The notes: generated from the letters alone by a model not told the origin. Positions 47,781 to 61,425 are shown, counted from the stretch's first letter. The stretch is DNA of 64,000 bases from Margaritifera margaritifera (GCA_029931535.1 JAQPZY010001554.1:744001-808000), one strand, 5' to 3'. Numbers and translations are program-made.

Positions 47781-50241
47781 TAAAGGGAATACCAGCCTCG
47801 CAGTGTATCCATAGTAACCTGTACATGTAGGCACCATTTATAAACTATCATAGTGTCATTTGGCAAAAACAATGGATATTGAGAAGTTTGGGTCAACTAT
47901 TGACAGACTTTTAGCTAGAAAATGAATAAAATCTTCAGAAAATAACTCACATTGGTTTTGGATGGGGCATTTGATAAAGATGGCTATGGAAGACAGAGAT
48001 TTGCAAGTCCTGATGGCCTTATATCAGTGGAGTCAGCTCAGAGATTGTCATACATGCAACAAAATAAGTTATGCAGATACAATGTGGATGATTTTGGCCA
48101 AATATAACCAATTTTACCTCCATATTATGATAAATCATGTATAAACAGTAACTATCTGCTTCTTGAAAAGCATGCCATAAACCAGGATAGAGAACACTAT
48201 AGGGCTCAAAGAAGGTGCTTCAGTTGTTGTAGATCACTTTACTTTGTATCATATTGGATATGTTGGTATGAGTAATTTTAGGTAACTTATTATACATATG
48301 GTCTTCCTTCCCACTTTCTTTTTATTGTCATGCATTAATGGCCTCTTTTTGTACACTTTCTTGTCTTGAAATTCTTCACGCAATTGATAAAGATAAGTTC
48401 TGTTGCATTCCCTTTTGTAGAAGTAGCAGGAATATCATCAGACAAGAGCAATTTCTTTAAGTCAGCATTTCCCATTGACACTTGCATGGTGCCCATTTAT
48501 AATCCTCTATTGACTTTCATTTAATCATATTTATTTCTGTCCCACTGTTAATTTTGGAATTTCCTCCTATAAGGCCAAACATTTTTGAATGGTAACCACA
48601 TTTGTCACATATTGCCCATTTCTTCCATTCAAGTCCACACTGTTCTTCAAACTTTGGGTCCCATCGCAAGAATCCAGAATAGCATGTGATCATATTGGCA
48701 TGTTTACGGAAGGTTGCACTTTACATACCGGCATTCTAGAGAACATAAACTATTTGATATGAGGTAGCGTCCTCATCTCTGAGAGCAAAATGAAATCACT
48801 TTCAATGTCTCCACTATATATAGAAGCCTCAATTTTAGGTTCTACACTTTATCAAGAATTTATTTTTGGATAATTTAATTACATGCAAGTTAATACATGT
48901 TTTCATGAACTAATTTATGTTACATGGATAATATATTGGAGGAAATACAAATACCACACCTTATGTATTTCATTCAGTTATCTCCGTTACACCATACATG
49001 ACATCTGAGGAAATAAAAACTCACATTTTCAGTGCTTGTTTATGAAAATAAAGAAAAGATTTAGTGTGAAATATTATATTAGCCCTGAATCTTTGTGCAA
49101 GTGTAAGTACAACTGATTTAATAATTTCTTACAGCAAAATTTAAAAGGTTTAAAACTTGACACAGATTTTTTTTTTCTTTTCCCTATGCCTGACTTAGGC
49201 CAATTATTTTTAATTGTATGTGTAGGACCAATATAAATTATATGCATCTATATGATTTAAAGTATTTACCCTTTTATTTCAGATGAGAATGCACACTGCT
49301 TCACCTGAAGTTTTGGCGCTTGTAAGGGATGTAATAGTACTGATGCCTTGGGACTGTCCTTGGACCAATGGGGCACTGCCTCCACATATTTCTCTAAGGT
49401 AAGGCGATCACACTTGTCCTTCTCATTTTTCTCTATGTTGTGGTTGTCTCTTTTGATTCCTTTATTATATGCTACATATCCCTTTTAGATGTACACTTTC
49501 CTCCTGTTTAAAACTCCATTTGACTTGCTGTACTTATTGTTTTTCCTTGGCATTTTTCTGTATTTTATTCCCCAAATTTCACCCCAAATCAAAAATAAGT
49601 GCTTAGAAGCTGGGATCTACTACATTTGGTGACAGACTGGCTTATTGCATGAATTTTATTCACTAGAAAAAGGAGGAAAGCTTTCTATTTGTGTTACAGA
49701 GATGATGGGTAGGCTGACCTTTGTGCAAGAACTATCGGTTAGTGACCTCATGTATGTGCAGTTGGTGTAAAGTGTTGAAAGCTTATACTTTATAATAAGA
49801 CTGAGTCATGTCCACCTGTCTCTGATGTTAAGTCCTTTGTCTACTAAACAAATATAAAGTCCTTTATTTTAGATTAATTCTCCATTTTGAAGTAGGAGAG
49901 GTACATACTAATTAGTACATTGACCTTTGACCTAGTTATTACATAATATGACATAATGTGATTTATCCCATATCACCCATGTGAAGTTCAATAAGTGCTG
50001 ATATGAATAAAACACAACTCATAGTTAAAACAATTCATTTTATTCCCAAAAATTAGTTTGATAGTAGAGCACAAGTATGAAAACAGCAGTTGAAACAGCT
50101 CCATGACATTTCCAAAGACATCAATTTAAGACATAGCATTGTACCTCATACAATTGTTTTTGACAAGCGAGACTAAGTACACTTGTTACTTGTACAGTCC
50201 CGAGCTATATCACAGATTATTGAAAAAATTAAGGTTGGCTT
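47781..50241. repeat. Tandem unit U7 (2461 bp)
   Basis: Variant states: start TAAAGGG, ctaaggtaagg, ctatcgg, aatttaag. Private 'tagcattgtacc' near 50136. Confidence 0.95.
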
Positions 50242-52702
50242 TAAAGGGAATACCAGCCTCGCAGTGTATCCATAGTAACCTGTACATGTAGGCACCATTT
50301 ATAAACTATCATAGTGTCATTTGGCAAAAACAATGGATATTGAGAAGTTTGGGTCAACTATTGACAGACTTTTAGCTAGAAAATGAATAAAATCTTCAGA
50401 AAATAACTCACATTGGTTTTGGATGGGGCATTTGATAAAGATGGCTATGGAAGACAGAGATTTGCAAGTCCTGATGGCCTTATATCAGTGGAGTCAGCTC
50501 AGAGATTGTCATACATGCAACAAAATAAGTTATGCAGATACAATGTGGATGATTTTGGCCAAATATAACCAATTTTACCTCCATATTATGATAAATCATG
50601 TATAAACAGTAACTATCTGCTTCTTGAAAAGCATGCCATAAACCAGGATAGAGAACACTATAGGGCTCAAAGAAGGTGCTTCAGTTGTTGTAGATCACTT
50701 TACTTTGTATCATATTGGATATGTTGGTATGAGTAATTTTAGGTAACTTATTATACATATGGTCTTCCTTCCCACTTTCTTTTTATTGTCATGCATTAAT
50801 GGCCTCTTTTTGTACACTTTCTTGTCTTGAAATTCTTCACGCAATTGATAAAGATAAGTTCTGTTGCATTCCCTTTTGTAGAAGTAGCAGGAATATCATC
50901 AGACAAGAGCAATTTCTTTAAGTCAGCATTTCCCATTGACACTTGCATGGTGCCCATTTATAATCCTCTATTGACTTTCATTTAATCATATTTATTTCTG
51001 TCCCACTGTTAATTTTGGAATTTCCTCCTATAAGGCCAAACATTTTTGAATGGTAACCACATTTGTCACATATTGCCCATTTCTTCCATTCAAGTCCACA
51101 CTGTTCTTCAAACTTTGGGTCCCATCGCAAGAATCCAGAATAGCATGTGATCATATTGGCATGTTTACGGAAGGTTGCACTTTACATACCGGCATTCTAG
51201 AGAACATAAACTATTTGATATGAGGTAGCGTCCTCATCTCTGAGAGCAAAATGAAATCACTTTCAATGTCTCCACTATATATAGAAGCCTCAATTTTAGG
51301 TTCTACACTTTATCAAGAATTTATTTTTGGATAATTTAATTACATGCAAGTTAATACATGTTTTCATGAACTAATTTATGTTACATGGATAATATATTGG
51401 AGGAAATACAAATACCACACCTTATGTATTTCATTCAGTTATCTCCGTTACACCATACATGACATCTGAGGAAATAAAAACTCACATTTTCAGTGCTTGT
51501 TTATGAAAATAAAGAAAAGATTTAGTTTGAAATATTATATTAGCCCTCAATCCTTATGCAAGTGTAAGTACAACTGATTTAATAATTTCTTACAGCAAAA
51601 TTTAAAAGGTTTAAAACTTGACACAGATTTTTTTTTTTCTTTTCCCTATGCCTGACTTAGGCCAATTATTTTTAATTGTATGTGTAGGACCAATATAAAT
51701 TATATGCATCTATATGATTTAAAGTATTTACCCTTTTATTTCAGATGAGAATGCACACTGCTTCACCTGAAGTTTTGGCGCTTGTAAGGGATGTAATAGT
51801 ACTGATGCCTTGGGACTGTCCTTGGACCAATGGGGCACTGCCTCCACATATTTCTCTAAGGTAAGGCGATCACACTTGTCCTTCTCATTTTTCTCTATGT
51901 TGTGGTTGTCTCTTTTGATTCCTTTATTATATGCTACATATCCCTTTTAGATGTACACTTTCCTCCTGTTTAAAACTCCATTTGACTTGCTGTACTTATT
52001 GTTTTCCTTGGCATTTTTCTGTATTTTATTCCCCAAATTTCACCCCAAATCAAAAATAAGTGCTTAGAAGCTGGGATCTACTACATTTGGTGACAGACTG
52101 GCTTATTGCATGAATTTTATTCACTAGAAAAAGGAGGAAAGCTTTCTATTTGTGTTACAGAGATGATGGGTAGGCTGACCTTTGTGCAAGAACTATCGGT
52201 TAGTGACCTCATGTATGTGCAGTTGGTGTAAAGTGTTGAAAGCTTATACTTTATAATAAGACTGAGTCATGTCCACCTGTCTCTGATGTTAAGTCCTTTG
52301 TCTACTAAACAAATATAAAGTCCTTTATTTTAGATTAATTCTCCATTTTGAAGTAGGAGAGGTACATACTAATTAGTACATTGACCTTTGACCTAGTTAT
52401 TACATAATATGACATAATGTGATTTATCCCATATCACCCATGTGAAGTTCAATAAGTGCTGATATGAATAAAACACAACTCATAGTTAAAACAATTCATT
52501 TTATTCCCAAAAATTAGTTTGATAGTAGAGCACAAGTATGAAAACAGCAGTTGAAACAGCTCCATGACATTTCCAAAGACATCAATTTAAGACATAGCTT
52601 TGTACCTCATACAATTGTTTTTGACAAGCGAGACTAAGTACACTTGTTACTTGTACAGTCCCGAGCTATATCACAGATTATTGAAAAAATTAAGGTTGGC
52701 TT
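50242..52702. repeat. Tandem unit U8 (2461 bp)
   Basis: Variant states: start TAAAGGG, ctaaggtaagg, ctatcgg, aatttaag. It has 'tttagtttgaaat' and loses one T in 'tgttttccttgg'. Confidence 0.95.
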
Positions 52703-55166
52703 TAAAGGGAATACCAGCCTCGCAGTGTATCCATAGTAACCTGTACATGTAGGCACCATTTATAAACTATCATAGTGTCATTTGGCAAAAACAATGGATA
52801 TTGAGAAGTTTGGGTCAACTATTGACAGACTTTTAGCTAGAAAATGAATAAAATCTTCAGAAAATAACTCACATTGCTTTTGGATGGGGCATTTGATAAA
52901 GATGGCTATGGAAGACAGAGATTTGCAAGTCCTGATGGCCTTATATCAGTGGAGTCAGCTCAGAGATTGTCATACATGCAACAAAATAAGTTATGCAGAT
53001 ACAATGTGGATGATTTTGGCCAAATATAACCAATTTTACCTCCATATTATGATAAATCATGTATAAACAGTAACTATCTGCTTCTTGAAAAGCATGCCAT
53101 AAACCAGGATAGAGAACACTATAGGGCTCAAAGAAGGTGCTTCAGTTGTTGTAGATCACTTTACTTTGTATCATATTGGATATGTTGGTATGAGTAATTT
53201 TAGGTAACTTATTATACATATGGTCTTCCTTCCCACTTTCTTTTTATTGTCATGCATTAATGGCCTCTTTTTGTACACTTTCTTGTCTTGAAATTCTTCA
53301 CGCAATTGATAAAGATAAGTTCTGTTGCATTCCCTTTTGTAGAAGTAGCAGGAATATCATCAGACAAGAGCAATTTCTTTAAGTCAGCATTTCCCATTGA
53401 CACTTGCATGGTGCCCATTTATAATCCTCTATTGACTTTCATTTAATCATATTTATTTCTGTCCCACTGTTAATTTTGGAATTTCCTCCTATAAGGCCAA
53501 ACATTTTTGAATGGTAACCACATTTGTCACATATTGCCCATTTCTTCCATTCAAGTCCACACTGTTCTTCAAACTTTGGGTCCCATCGCAAGAATCCAGA
53601 ATAGCATGTGATCATATTGGCATGTTTACGGAAGGTTGCACTTTACATACCGGCATTCTAGAGAACATAAACTATTTGATATGAGGTAGCGTCCTCATCT
53701 CTGAGAGCAAAATGAAATCACTTTCAATGTCTCCACTATATATAGAAGCCTCAATTTTAGGTTCTACACTTTATCAAGAATTTATTTTTGGATAATTTAA
53801 TTACATGCAAGTTAATACATGTTTTCATGAACTAATTTATATTACATGGATAATATATTGGAGGAAATACAAATACCACACCTTATGTATTTCATTCAGT
53901 TATCTCCGTTACACCATACATGACATCTGAAGAAATAAAAACTCACATTTTCAGTGCTTGTTTATGAAAATAAAGAAAAGATTTAGTGTGAAATATTATA
54001 TTAGCCCTCAATCTTTATGCAAGTGTAAGTACAACTGATTTAATAATTTCTTACAGCAAAATTTAAAAGGTTTAAAAATTGACACAGATTTTTTTTTTTC
54101 TTTTACCTATGCCTGACTTAGGCCAATTATTTTTAATTGTATGTGTAGGACCAATATAAATTATATGCATCTATATGATTTAAAGTATTTACCCTTTTAT
54201 TTCAGATGAGAATGCACACTGCTTCACCTGAAGTTTTGGTGCTTGTAAGGGATGTAATAGTACTGATGCCTTGGGACTGTCCTTGGACCAATGGGGCACT
54301 GCCTCCACATATTTCTCTAAGGTAAGGCGATCACACTTGTCCTTCTCATTTTTCTCTATGTTGTGGTTGTCTCTTTTGATTCCTTTATTATATGCTACAT
54401 ATCCCTTTTAGATGTACACTTTCCTCCTGTTTAAAACTCCATTTGACTTGCTGTACTTATTGTTTTTCCTTGGCATTTTTCTGTATTTTATTCCCCAAAT
54501 TTCACCCCAAATCAAAAATAAGTGCTTAGAAGCTGGGATCTACTACATTTGGTGACAGACTGGCTTATTGCATGAATTTTATTCACTAGAAAAAGGAGGA
54601 AAGCTTTCTATTTGTGTTACAGAGATGATGGGTAGGCTGACCTTTGTGCAAGAACTATCGGTTAGTGACCTCATGTATGTGCAGTTGGTGTAAAGTGTTG
54701 AAAGCTTATACTTTATAATAAGACTGAGTCATGTCCACCTGTCTCTGATGTTAAGTTCTTAGTCTACTAAACAAATATAAAGTCCTTTATTTTAGATTAA
54801 TTCTCCATTTTGAAGTAGGAGAGGTACATACTAATTAGTACATTGACCTTTGACCTAGTTATTACATAATATGACATAATGTGATTTATCCCATATCACC
54901 CATGTGAAGTTCAATAAGTGCTGATATGAATAAAACACAACTCATAGTTAAAACAATTCATTTTATTCCCAAAAATTAGTTTGATAGTAGAGCACAAGTA
55001 TGAAAACAGCAGTTGAAACAGCTCCATGACATTTCCAAAGACATCAATATAAGACATAGCTTGGTACCTCATACAATTGTTTTTGACAAGCGAGACTAAG
55101 TACACTTGTTACTTGTACAGTCCCGAGCTATATCACAGATTATTGAAAAAATTAAGGTTGGCTTTA
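52703..55166. repeat. Tandem unit U9 (2462 bp plus TA), last of the continuous run
   Basis: Variant states: start TAAAGGG, ctaaggtaagg, ctatcgg, aatataag. Its right end (ggctTTA) meets E2 at the same base where other units meet the next unit. Confidence 0.95.
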
Positions 55167-55630
55167 GGTATCACGGTACCAATTGTGCAAGCCCAGGGGG
55201 GTGGAGCTTAAGGTGTAGTGAACATTGTATTCAGAAATAAATAACACAACTAGCTGTGATTGGTGTATTATGTAAGAGCTGTAGTTTCTGTCTGGCTTAA
55301 AAAAAAGTTGAGTCTCTTAGCAACATGTGAGATTATGTTAATTCATATGTAGATCATGTTTTGTATTTTTTATGATTTTTTAAAAATGTGATACACATCA
55401 CTGAAAATGTGTCTGTTGTGACTGGATAACTCTTACCCCTGTCTAGTTCCAGCAGAGTTATCTCTCTTAAATGCAATGGAGTACCTGGTTCTGTCACTGT
55501 CAAATTGACAATCTAATATTGCTGTCTATAACAGTGTGTGACACGCATGCTAAAGTAGAAGAGAAGGTATATTTATTTCACCAAACCTTAACATTAAGGT
55601 CTATGGAAAAACAATTGGTACCGTGATGCC
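55167..55630. mobile_element. E2: 464-bp element between U9 and U10
   Basis: Same ends as E1, with TA on both sides (55165-55166, 55631-55632). Unit-unit junctions elsewhere have a single TA at this point (ggctTTAAAG), which is the empty-site structure expected for a TA-duplicating insertion. Confidence 0.9.
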
Positions 55631-58095
55631 TAAAGGGAATACCAGCCTCGCAGTGTATCCATAGTAACCTGTACATGTAGGCACCATTTATAAACTATCA
55701 TAGTGTCATTTGGCAAAAACAATGGATATTGAGAAGTTTGGGTCAACTATTGACAGACTTTTAGCTAGAAAATGAATAAAATCTTCAGAAAATAACTCAC
55801 ATTGCTTTTGGATGGGGCATTTGATAAAGATGGCTATGGAAGACAGAGATTTGCAAGTCCTGATGGCCTTATATCAGTGGAGTCAGCTCAGAGATTGTCA
55901 TACATGCAACAAAATAAGTTATGCAGATACAATGTGGATGATTTTGGCCAAATATAACCAATTTTACCTCCATATTATGATAAATCATGTATAAACAGTA
56001 ACTATCTGCTTCTTGAAAAGCATGCCATAAACCAGGATAGAGAACACTATAGGGCTCAAAGAAGGTGCTTCAGTTGTTGTAGATCACTTTACTTTGTATC
56101 ATATTGGATATGTTGGTATGAGTAATTTTAGGTAACTTATTATACATATGGTCTTCCTTCCCACTTTCTTTTTATTGTCATGCATTAATGGCCTCTTTTT
56201 GTACACTTTCTTGTCTTGAAATTCTTCACGCAATTGATAAAGATAAGTTCTGTTGCATTCCCTTTTGTAGAAGTAGCAGGAATATCATCAGACAAGAGCA
56301 ATTTCTTTAAGTCAGCATTTCCCATTGACACTTGCATGGTGCCCATTTATAATCCTCTATTGACTTTCATTTAATCATATTTATTTCTGTCCCACTGTTA
56401 ATTTTGGAATTTCCTCCTATAAGGCCAAACATTTTTGAATGGTAACCACATTTGTCACATATTGCCCATTTCTTCCATTCAAGTCCACACTGTTCTTCAA
56501 ACTTTGGGTCCCATCGCAAGAATCCAGAATAGCATGTGATCATATTGGCATGTTTACGGAAGGTTGCACTTTACATACCGGCATTCTAGAGAACATAAAC
56601 TATTTGATATGAGGTAGCGTCCTCATCTCTGAGAGCAAAATGAAATCACTTTCAAGGTCTCCACTATATATAGAAGCCTCAATTTTAGGTTCTACACTTT
56701 ATCAAGAATTTATTTTTTGGATAATTTAATTACATGCAAGTTAATACATGTTTTCATGAACTAATTTATATTACATGGATAATATATTGGAGGAAATACA
56801 AATACCACACCTTATGTATTTCATTCAGTTATCTCCGTTACACCATACATGACATCTGAAGAAATAAAAACTCACATTTTCAGTGCTTGTTTATGAAAAT
56901 AAAGAAAAGATTTAGTGTGAAATATTATATTAGCCCTCAATCTTTATGCAAGTGTAAGTACAACTGATTTAATAATTTCTTACAGCAAAATTTAAAAGGT
57001 TTAAAACTTGACACAGTTTTTTTTTTTTCTTTTCCCTATGCCTGACTTAGGCCAATTATTTTTAATTGTATGTGTAGGACCAATATAAATTATATGCATC
57101 TATATGATTTAAAGTATTTACCCTTTTATTTCAGATGAGAATGCACACTGCTTCACCTGAAGTTTTGGTGCTTGTAAGGGATGTAATAGTACTGATGCCT
57201 TGGGACTGTCCTTGGACCAATGGGGCACTGCCTCCACATATTTCTCTAAGGTAAGGCGATCACACTTGTCCTTCTCATTTTTCTCTATGTTGTGGTTGTC
57301 TCTTTTGATTCCTTTATTATATGCTACATATCCCTTTTAGATGTACACTTTCCTCCTGTTTAAAACTCCATTTGACTTGCTGTACTTATTGTTTTTCCTT
57401 GGCATTTTTCTGTATTTTATTCCCCAAATTTCACCCCAAATCAAAAATAAGTGCTTAGAAGCTGGGATCTACTACATTTGGTGACAGACTGGCTTATTGC
57501 ATGAATTTTATTCACTAGAAAAAGGAGGAAAGCTTTCTATTTGTGTTACAGAGATGATGGGTAGGCTGACCTTTGTGCAAGAACTAGGGGTTAGTGACCT
57601 CATGTATGTGCAGTTGGTGTAAAGTGTTGAAAGCTTATACTTTATAATAAGACTGAGTCATGTCCACCTGTCTCTGATGTTAAGTTCTTTGTCTACTAAA
57701 CAAATATAAAGTCCTTTATTTTAGATTAATTCTCCATTTTGAAGTAGGAGAGGTACATACTAATTAGTACATTGACCTTTGACCTAGTTATTACATAATA
57801 TGACATAATGTGATTTATCCCATATCACCCATGTGAAGTTCAATAAGTGCTGATATGAATAAAACACAACTCATAGTTAAAACAATTCATTTTATTCCCA
57901 AAAATTAGTTTGATAGTAGAGCACAAGTATGAAAACAGCAGTTGAAACAGCTCCATGACATTTCCAAAGACATCAATATAAGACATAGCTTGGTACCTCA
58001 TACAATTGTTTTTGACAAGCGAGACTAAGTACACTTGTTACTTGTACAGTCCCGAGCTATATCACAGATTATTGAAAAAATTAAGGTTGGCTTTA
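55631..58095. repeat. Tandem unit U10 (2463 bp plus TA), flanked by E2 and E3
   Basis: Variant states: start TAAAGGG, ctaaggtaagg, ctagggg, aatataag. With E2 and E3 it forms the simple E-U-E arrangement that parallels the 15-19 kb element. Confidence 0.95.
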
Positions 58096-58559
58096 GGTAT
58101 CACGGTACCAATTGTGCAAGCCCAGGGTGGCGGAGCTTAAGGTGTAGTGAACATTGTATTCAGAAATAAACAACACAACTAGCTGTGATTGGTGTATTAT
58201 GTAAGAGTTGTAGTTTCTGTCTGGCTTAAAAAAAAGTTGAGTCTCTTAGCAACATGTGAGATTATGTTAATTCATATGTAGATCATGTTTTGTATTTTTT
58301 ATGATTTTTTAAAAATGTGATACACATCACTGAAAATGTGTCTGTTGTGACTGGATAACTCTTACCCCTGTCTAGTTCCAGCAGAGTTATCTCTCTTAAA
58401 TGCAATGGAGTACCTGGTTCTGTCACTGTCAAATTGACAATCTAATATTGCTGTCTATGACAGTGTGTGACACGCATGCTAAAGTAGAAGAGAAGGTATA
58501 TTTATTTCACCAAACATTAACATTAAGGTCTATGGAAAAACAATTGGTACCGTGATGCC
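58096..58559. mobile_element. E3: 464-bp element at the right edge
   Basis: Same ends as E1 and E2. TA is present on the left (58094-58095) but the right flank is AACCCG, so the outer duplication is not conserved there. It adjoins a minus-strand open exon-like stretch. Confidence 0.85.
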
Positions 58560-58728
58560 AACCCGTTCTCTCCCAGAACCAATCTGAACAAGGGGACTGT
58601 TGCGAGTTGTTCCGATTGCTAGAACCATATGACTAATGAGCCGAACGAAGCGATGCAGCTCAGATGTCACTGGATGATACACACCGGGTCCAAAAGTAAG
58701 CAAAACATTGCTAATGTCAGATTTATCA
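58560..58728 (-). CDS. Exon-like open frame running into E3
   Basis: About 50 open codons on minus with natural composition: TFGPGVYHPVTSELHRF, VRLISHMVLAIGTTR, then SPLVQIGSGRERVG, at which point E3 begins. A possible acceptor (gacattag) lies upstream. GC content and codon variety differ from the surrounding AT-rich DNA. No family is recognised. It looks like a host or transposon exon truncated or interrupted by E3. Confidence 0.45.
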
Positions 58729-59288
58729 TCAGTTTGATCAGTGGAAGTAACTGAAACGTGGACAATATTTAAATAAAGGAAAGTATTTTTTTAAAAAACT
58801 TTTACCTAACCTGTCAACTAAACATTATAGCAAACCAGTCCACGCAATCTCTCTCCTTCCTTCATTAGAAAGGTTCATGTATTTAATAATGCATAAATGG
58901 GAGGATCTTGTTTTATTTCCTCTGGGTAACAAGGTTACAAAATGACTTTAACCAATAATTATTTCACTGGTCACGGTGTGTCCCGTCAAGCCTTGGAAAT
59001 TATGTATGAATTTCTGTATATGCTCAATTATGTCACATAAGACTTTAAAAAGGGAATACATATTACTATGTGACCAATCTAAATTCCCATTTGGCAGATA
59101 CATTAACTTCTTATTTAAGACAAAACTATTTTAAAAAATATTTCCTATTTTCATCTGTGCCCATACACTCAAAATACATTAATCTTATAATAACTATATA
59201 TATCTTTTGAACCACGTGAAATGTAGTTCGTAGAACCAAAATATTGACATGTAATATGTATGTGGTTTCACATGTGTGTGTGTGTGTT

Positions 59289-59328
<40 letters not shown>

Positions 59329-60200
59329 GAGAGAGATGGAGGCAGAAATAAACAATGAGAGAGAGAGAGGAATATAAATAAGTGGGTAAAAGAGGAGAGT
59401 TGATCACATAAAAATCAGAAAGTCACAGTCATACAATAAATTAGCTAGACCATATTCTCTCGTGTAATACCTTTGATATAGTATGGCGGGGGACTCAAAG
59501 GGTATATTGGCAGAGAAAACTTGAGTGCTAAAGAGCCCTCGATTTATGTACCAATACCCTTTTTGACGCCCCACCTTACGATGTCGTGTAATTAATCCTT
59601 GAACCCACTATTCAATCGACATTCACACCTCTGAGGGCGAAATGTATGTTACTGTTAAAGTGGTCGCGGATGCTGCAGTCTGTGCATTTATAACCCGTTC
59701 TGAATCATATGGATCTTCCATCATAGTGACTCATATAATAACGGATACTACAGAAGTGCGGATTTTTTTTTATAATCGAAATTACATTCCTAAACTTACC
59801 ATTTCTTTCGAATTTCTGCATTGAATGCCCATTTTTCTTTCAATACTTCTCTTATAATTGACAATATTGCAAGCTGAGGGATCTTTCCCTTTTTTTTATT
59901 CCTACCGATTTTTTATTGACTCTATCTGAATTTAACATACATGTGTTATATATTGTCCATGGTTTTATCTAATTGCGGACTTTTGTGACAAGTCTGTGGC
60001 GTCAACCTTTTTGATTCTGAATTTCCACATATTCAGGAGACAGACAGACAGACAGACAGATAGAGTTAAGCGCAGGTGTTTGTGCATCAGTTTGAAATAA
60101 GCATTTTTAAAGAGACTAAATTATGATAAACTATTCAGAAATTACCAACATCAGGCCAGAATCCTGAACAGTACACATTAGGCTGAGTTTTCTTCTAAAG
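58729..60200. other. No gene recognised
   Basis: AT-rich, with (TG)n at about 59273-59326 followed by GA-rich DNA, and (GACA)n at about 60040-60061. Nothing else is supported. Confidence 0.45.
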
Positions 60201-60213
60201 AAAGATGAAAAAG

Positions 60214-60612
60214 ATTTTAGATTGTAAAAGCTATTTTAAATTTAATGTACAGTATTTACATAACCGTCTAATGCGTACGTATGAACTCAATTTCACAGTC
60301 AACGATTTTCTTTAACGCGTTTTCTCCTTTGATTCTATCTCAGTTGAAACATTATCTAACTATCATTAGCATGTATTTGCCCCGAGGACCTGTTTTTCAT
60401 TTCATAAGTTATGTGCGTCGATTAGAAGTTTTTTCATACGTGCATAAATTGTAAAGTCATATATATGTCGTATGCCTTCGTGAGAAAATACTCGTAAGAG
60501 TAGGAACCATACCAGCGTATCAAGAAGTGTAATATACAAATGTTCATATTCTTTATAATTACGCCCGTCTCAAATTAATCATAATGAAGGTAAACAAATG
60601 CGTGTGCATGTG

Positions 60613-60697
<85 letters not shown>

Positions 60698-61284
60698 CCA
60701 TAACTTTGGGCTTGGGTTCTTAGCTATGATCATGGTGGGCGACAAATTATAATTCTCTAACATTTTTCACACAAATAAAGATATAAAAGATTTCAGATTG
60801 TGAAAGTTATTCAAGTGTAATGTATTTAATAACTATCTAATGTATGTTTATGAGCTCGATTTCACAGTCACCGATTTTCTTTAATGCATTTCCTTCTTTG
60901 ATTCTACCCCGGTTGAAAAATTATATATCCGTCTAATGCATATATATGAACTCCATTTCACAGTCAGCGATTTTCTTTAATGCATTTTCTTCTTTGATTT
61001 TATCATGGTTGAAATTATCTAACAAAATTATTATCGTGTATTTCCGCCCTAAGACATGTTTTCATTTCTGAAATTATTTGCGTGCAACGGAGGTCTTGTT
61101 ATACGTGCATACATTGTAAAGTATTATAAATTAAGTGTGCCTACGGGAGAAACTACTCCTAAAAATAAGAAAAATGACAGCATATTAAGAAGGGTGATCT
61201 ACGAGTCACCTGTAATACAAAAATTTTCATATTTAAGCCCGTCTCAAATTAATTATACTAAAGGTAAACATCATAGGTGTGTGC

Positions 61285-61350
<66 letters not shown>

Positions 61351-61425
61351 CACAATAACTTGGGGCTTGAGTTCGTAGTTATATTCCCGTTGGGCGAGAA
61401 ATTATAACTATCTAACATGTTTTAT
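60214..61425. repeat. Diverged tandem duplication, about 570-640 bp per copy
   Basis: Copy 1 (about 60214-60770) and copy 2 (about 60789-61423) share 'tttcacagtcancgattttc', 'cccgtctcaaattaat' and 'gggcgacaaattataa'-type phrases in the same order. Each holds a microsatellite at the same place: (TG)n(AG)n at 60603-60693 and (GA)n at 61288-61348. Copy 2 has an additional internal duplication at about 60850-61020. Confidence 0.75.

Noticed and set aside
33191..58034. Recurrent 60-codon plus frame and 64-codon minus frame in each 2.46-kb unit
   Set aside because: The plus frame overlaps, out of frame, the recognisable decayed nuclease. The minus frame has no motif and is lost in U5-U8 by one substitution. 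Recurrence only reflects the tandem array.
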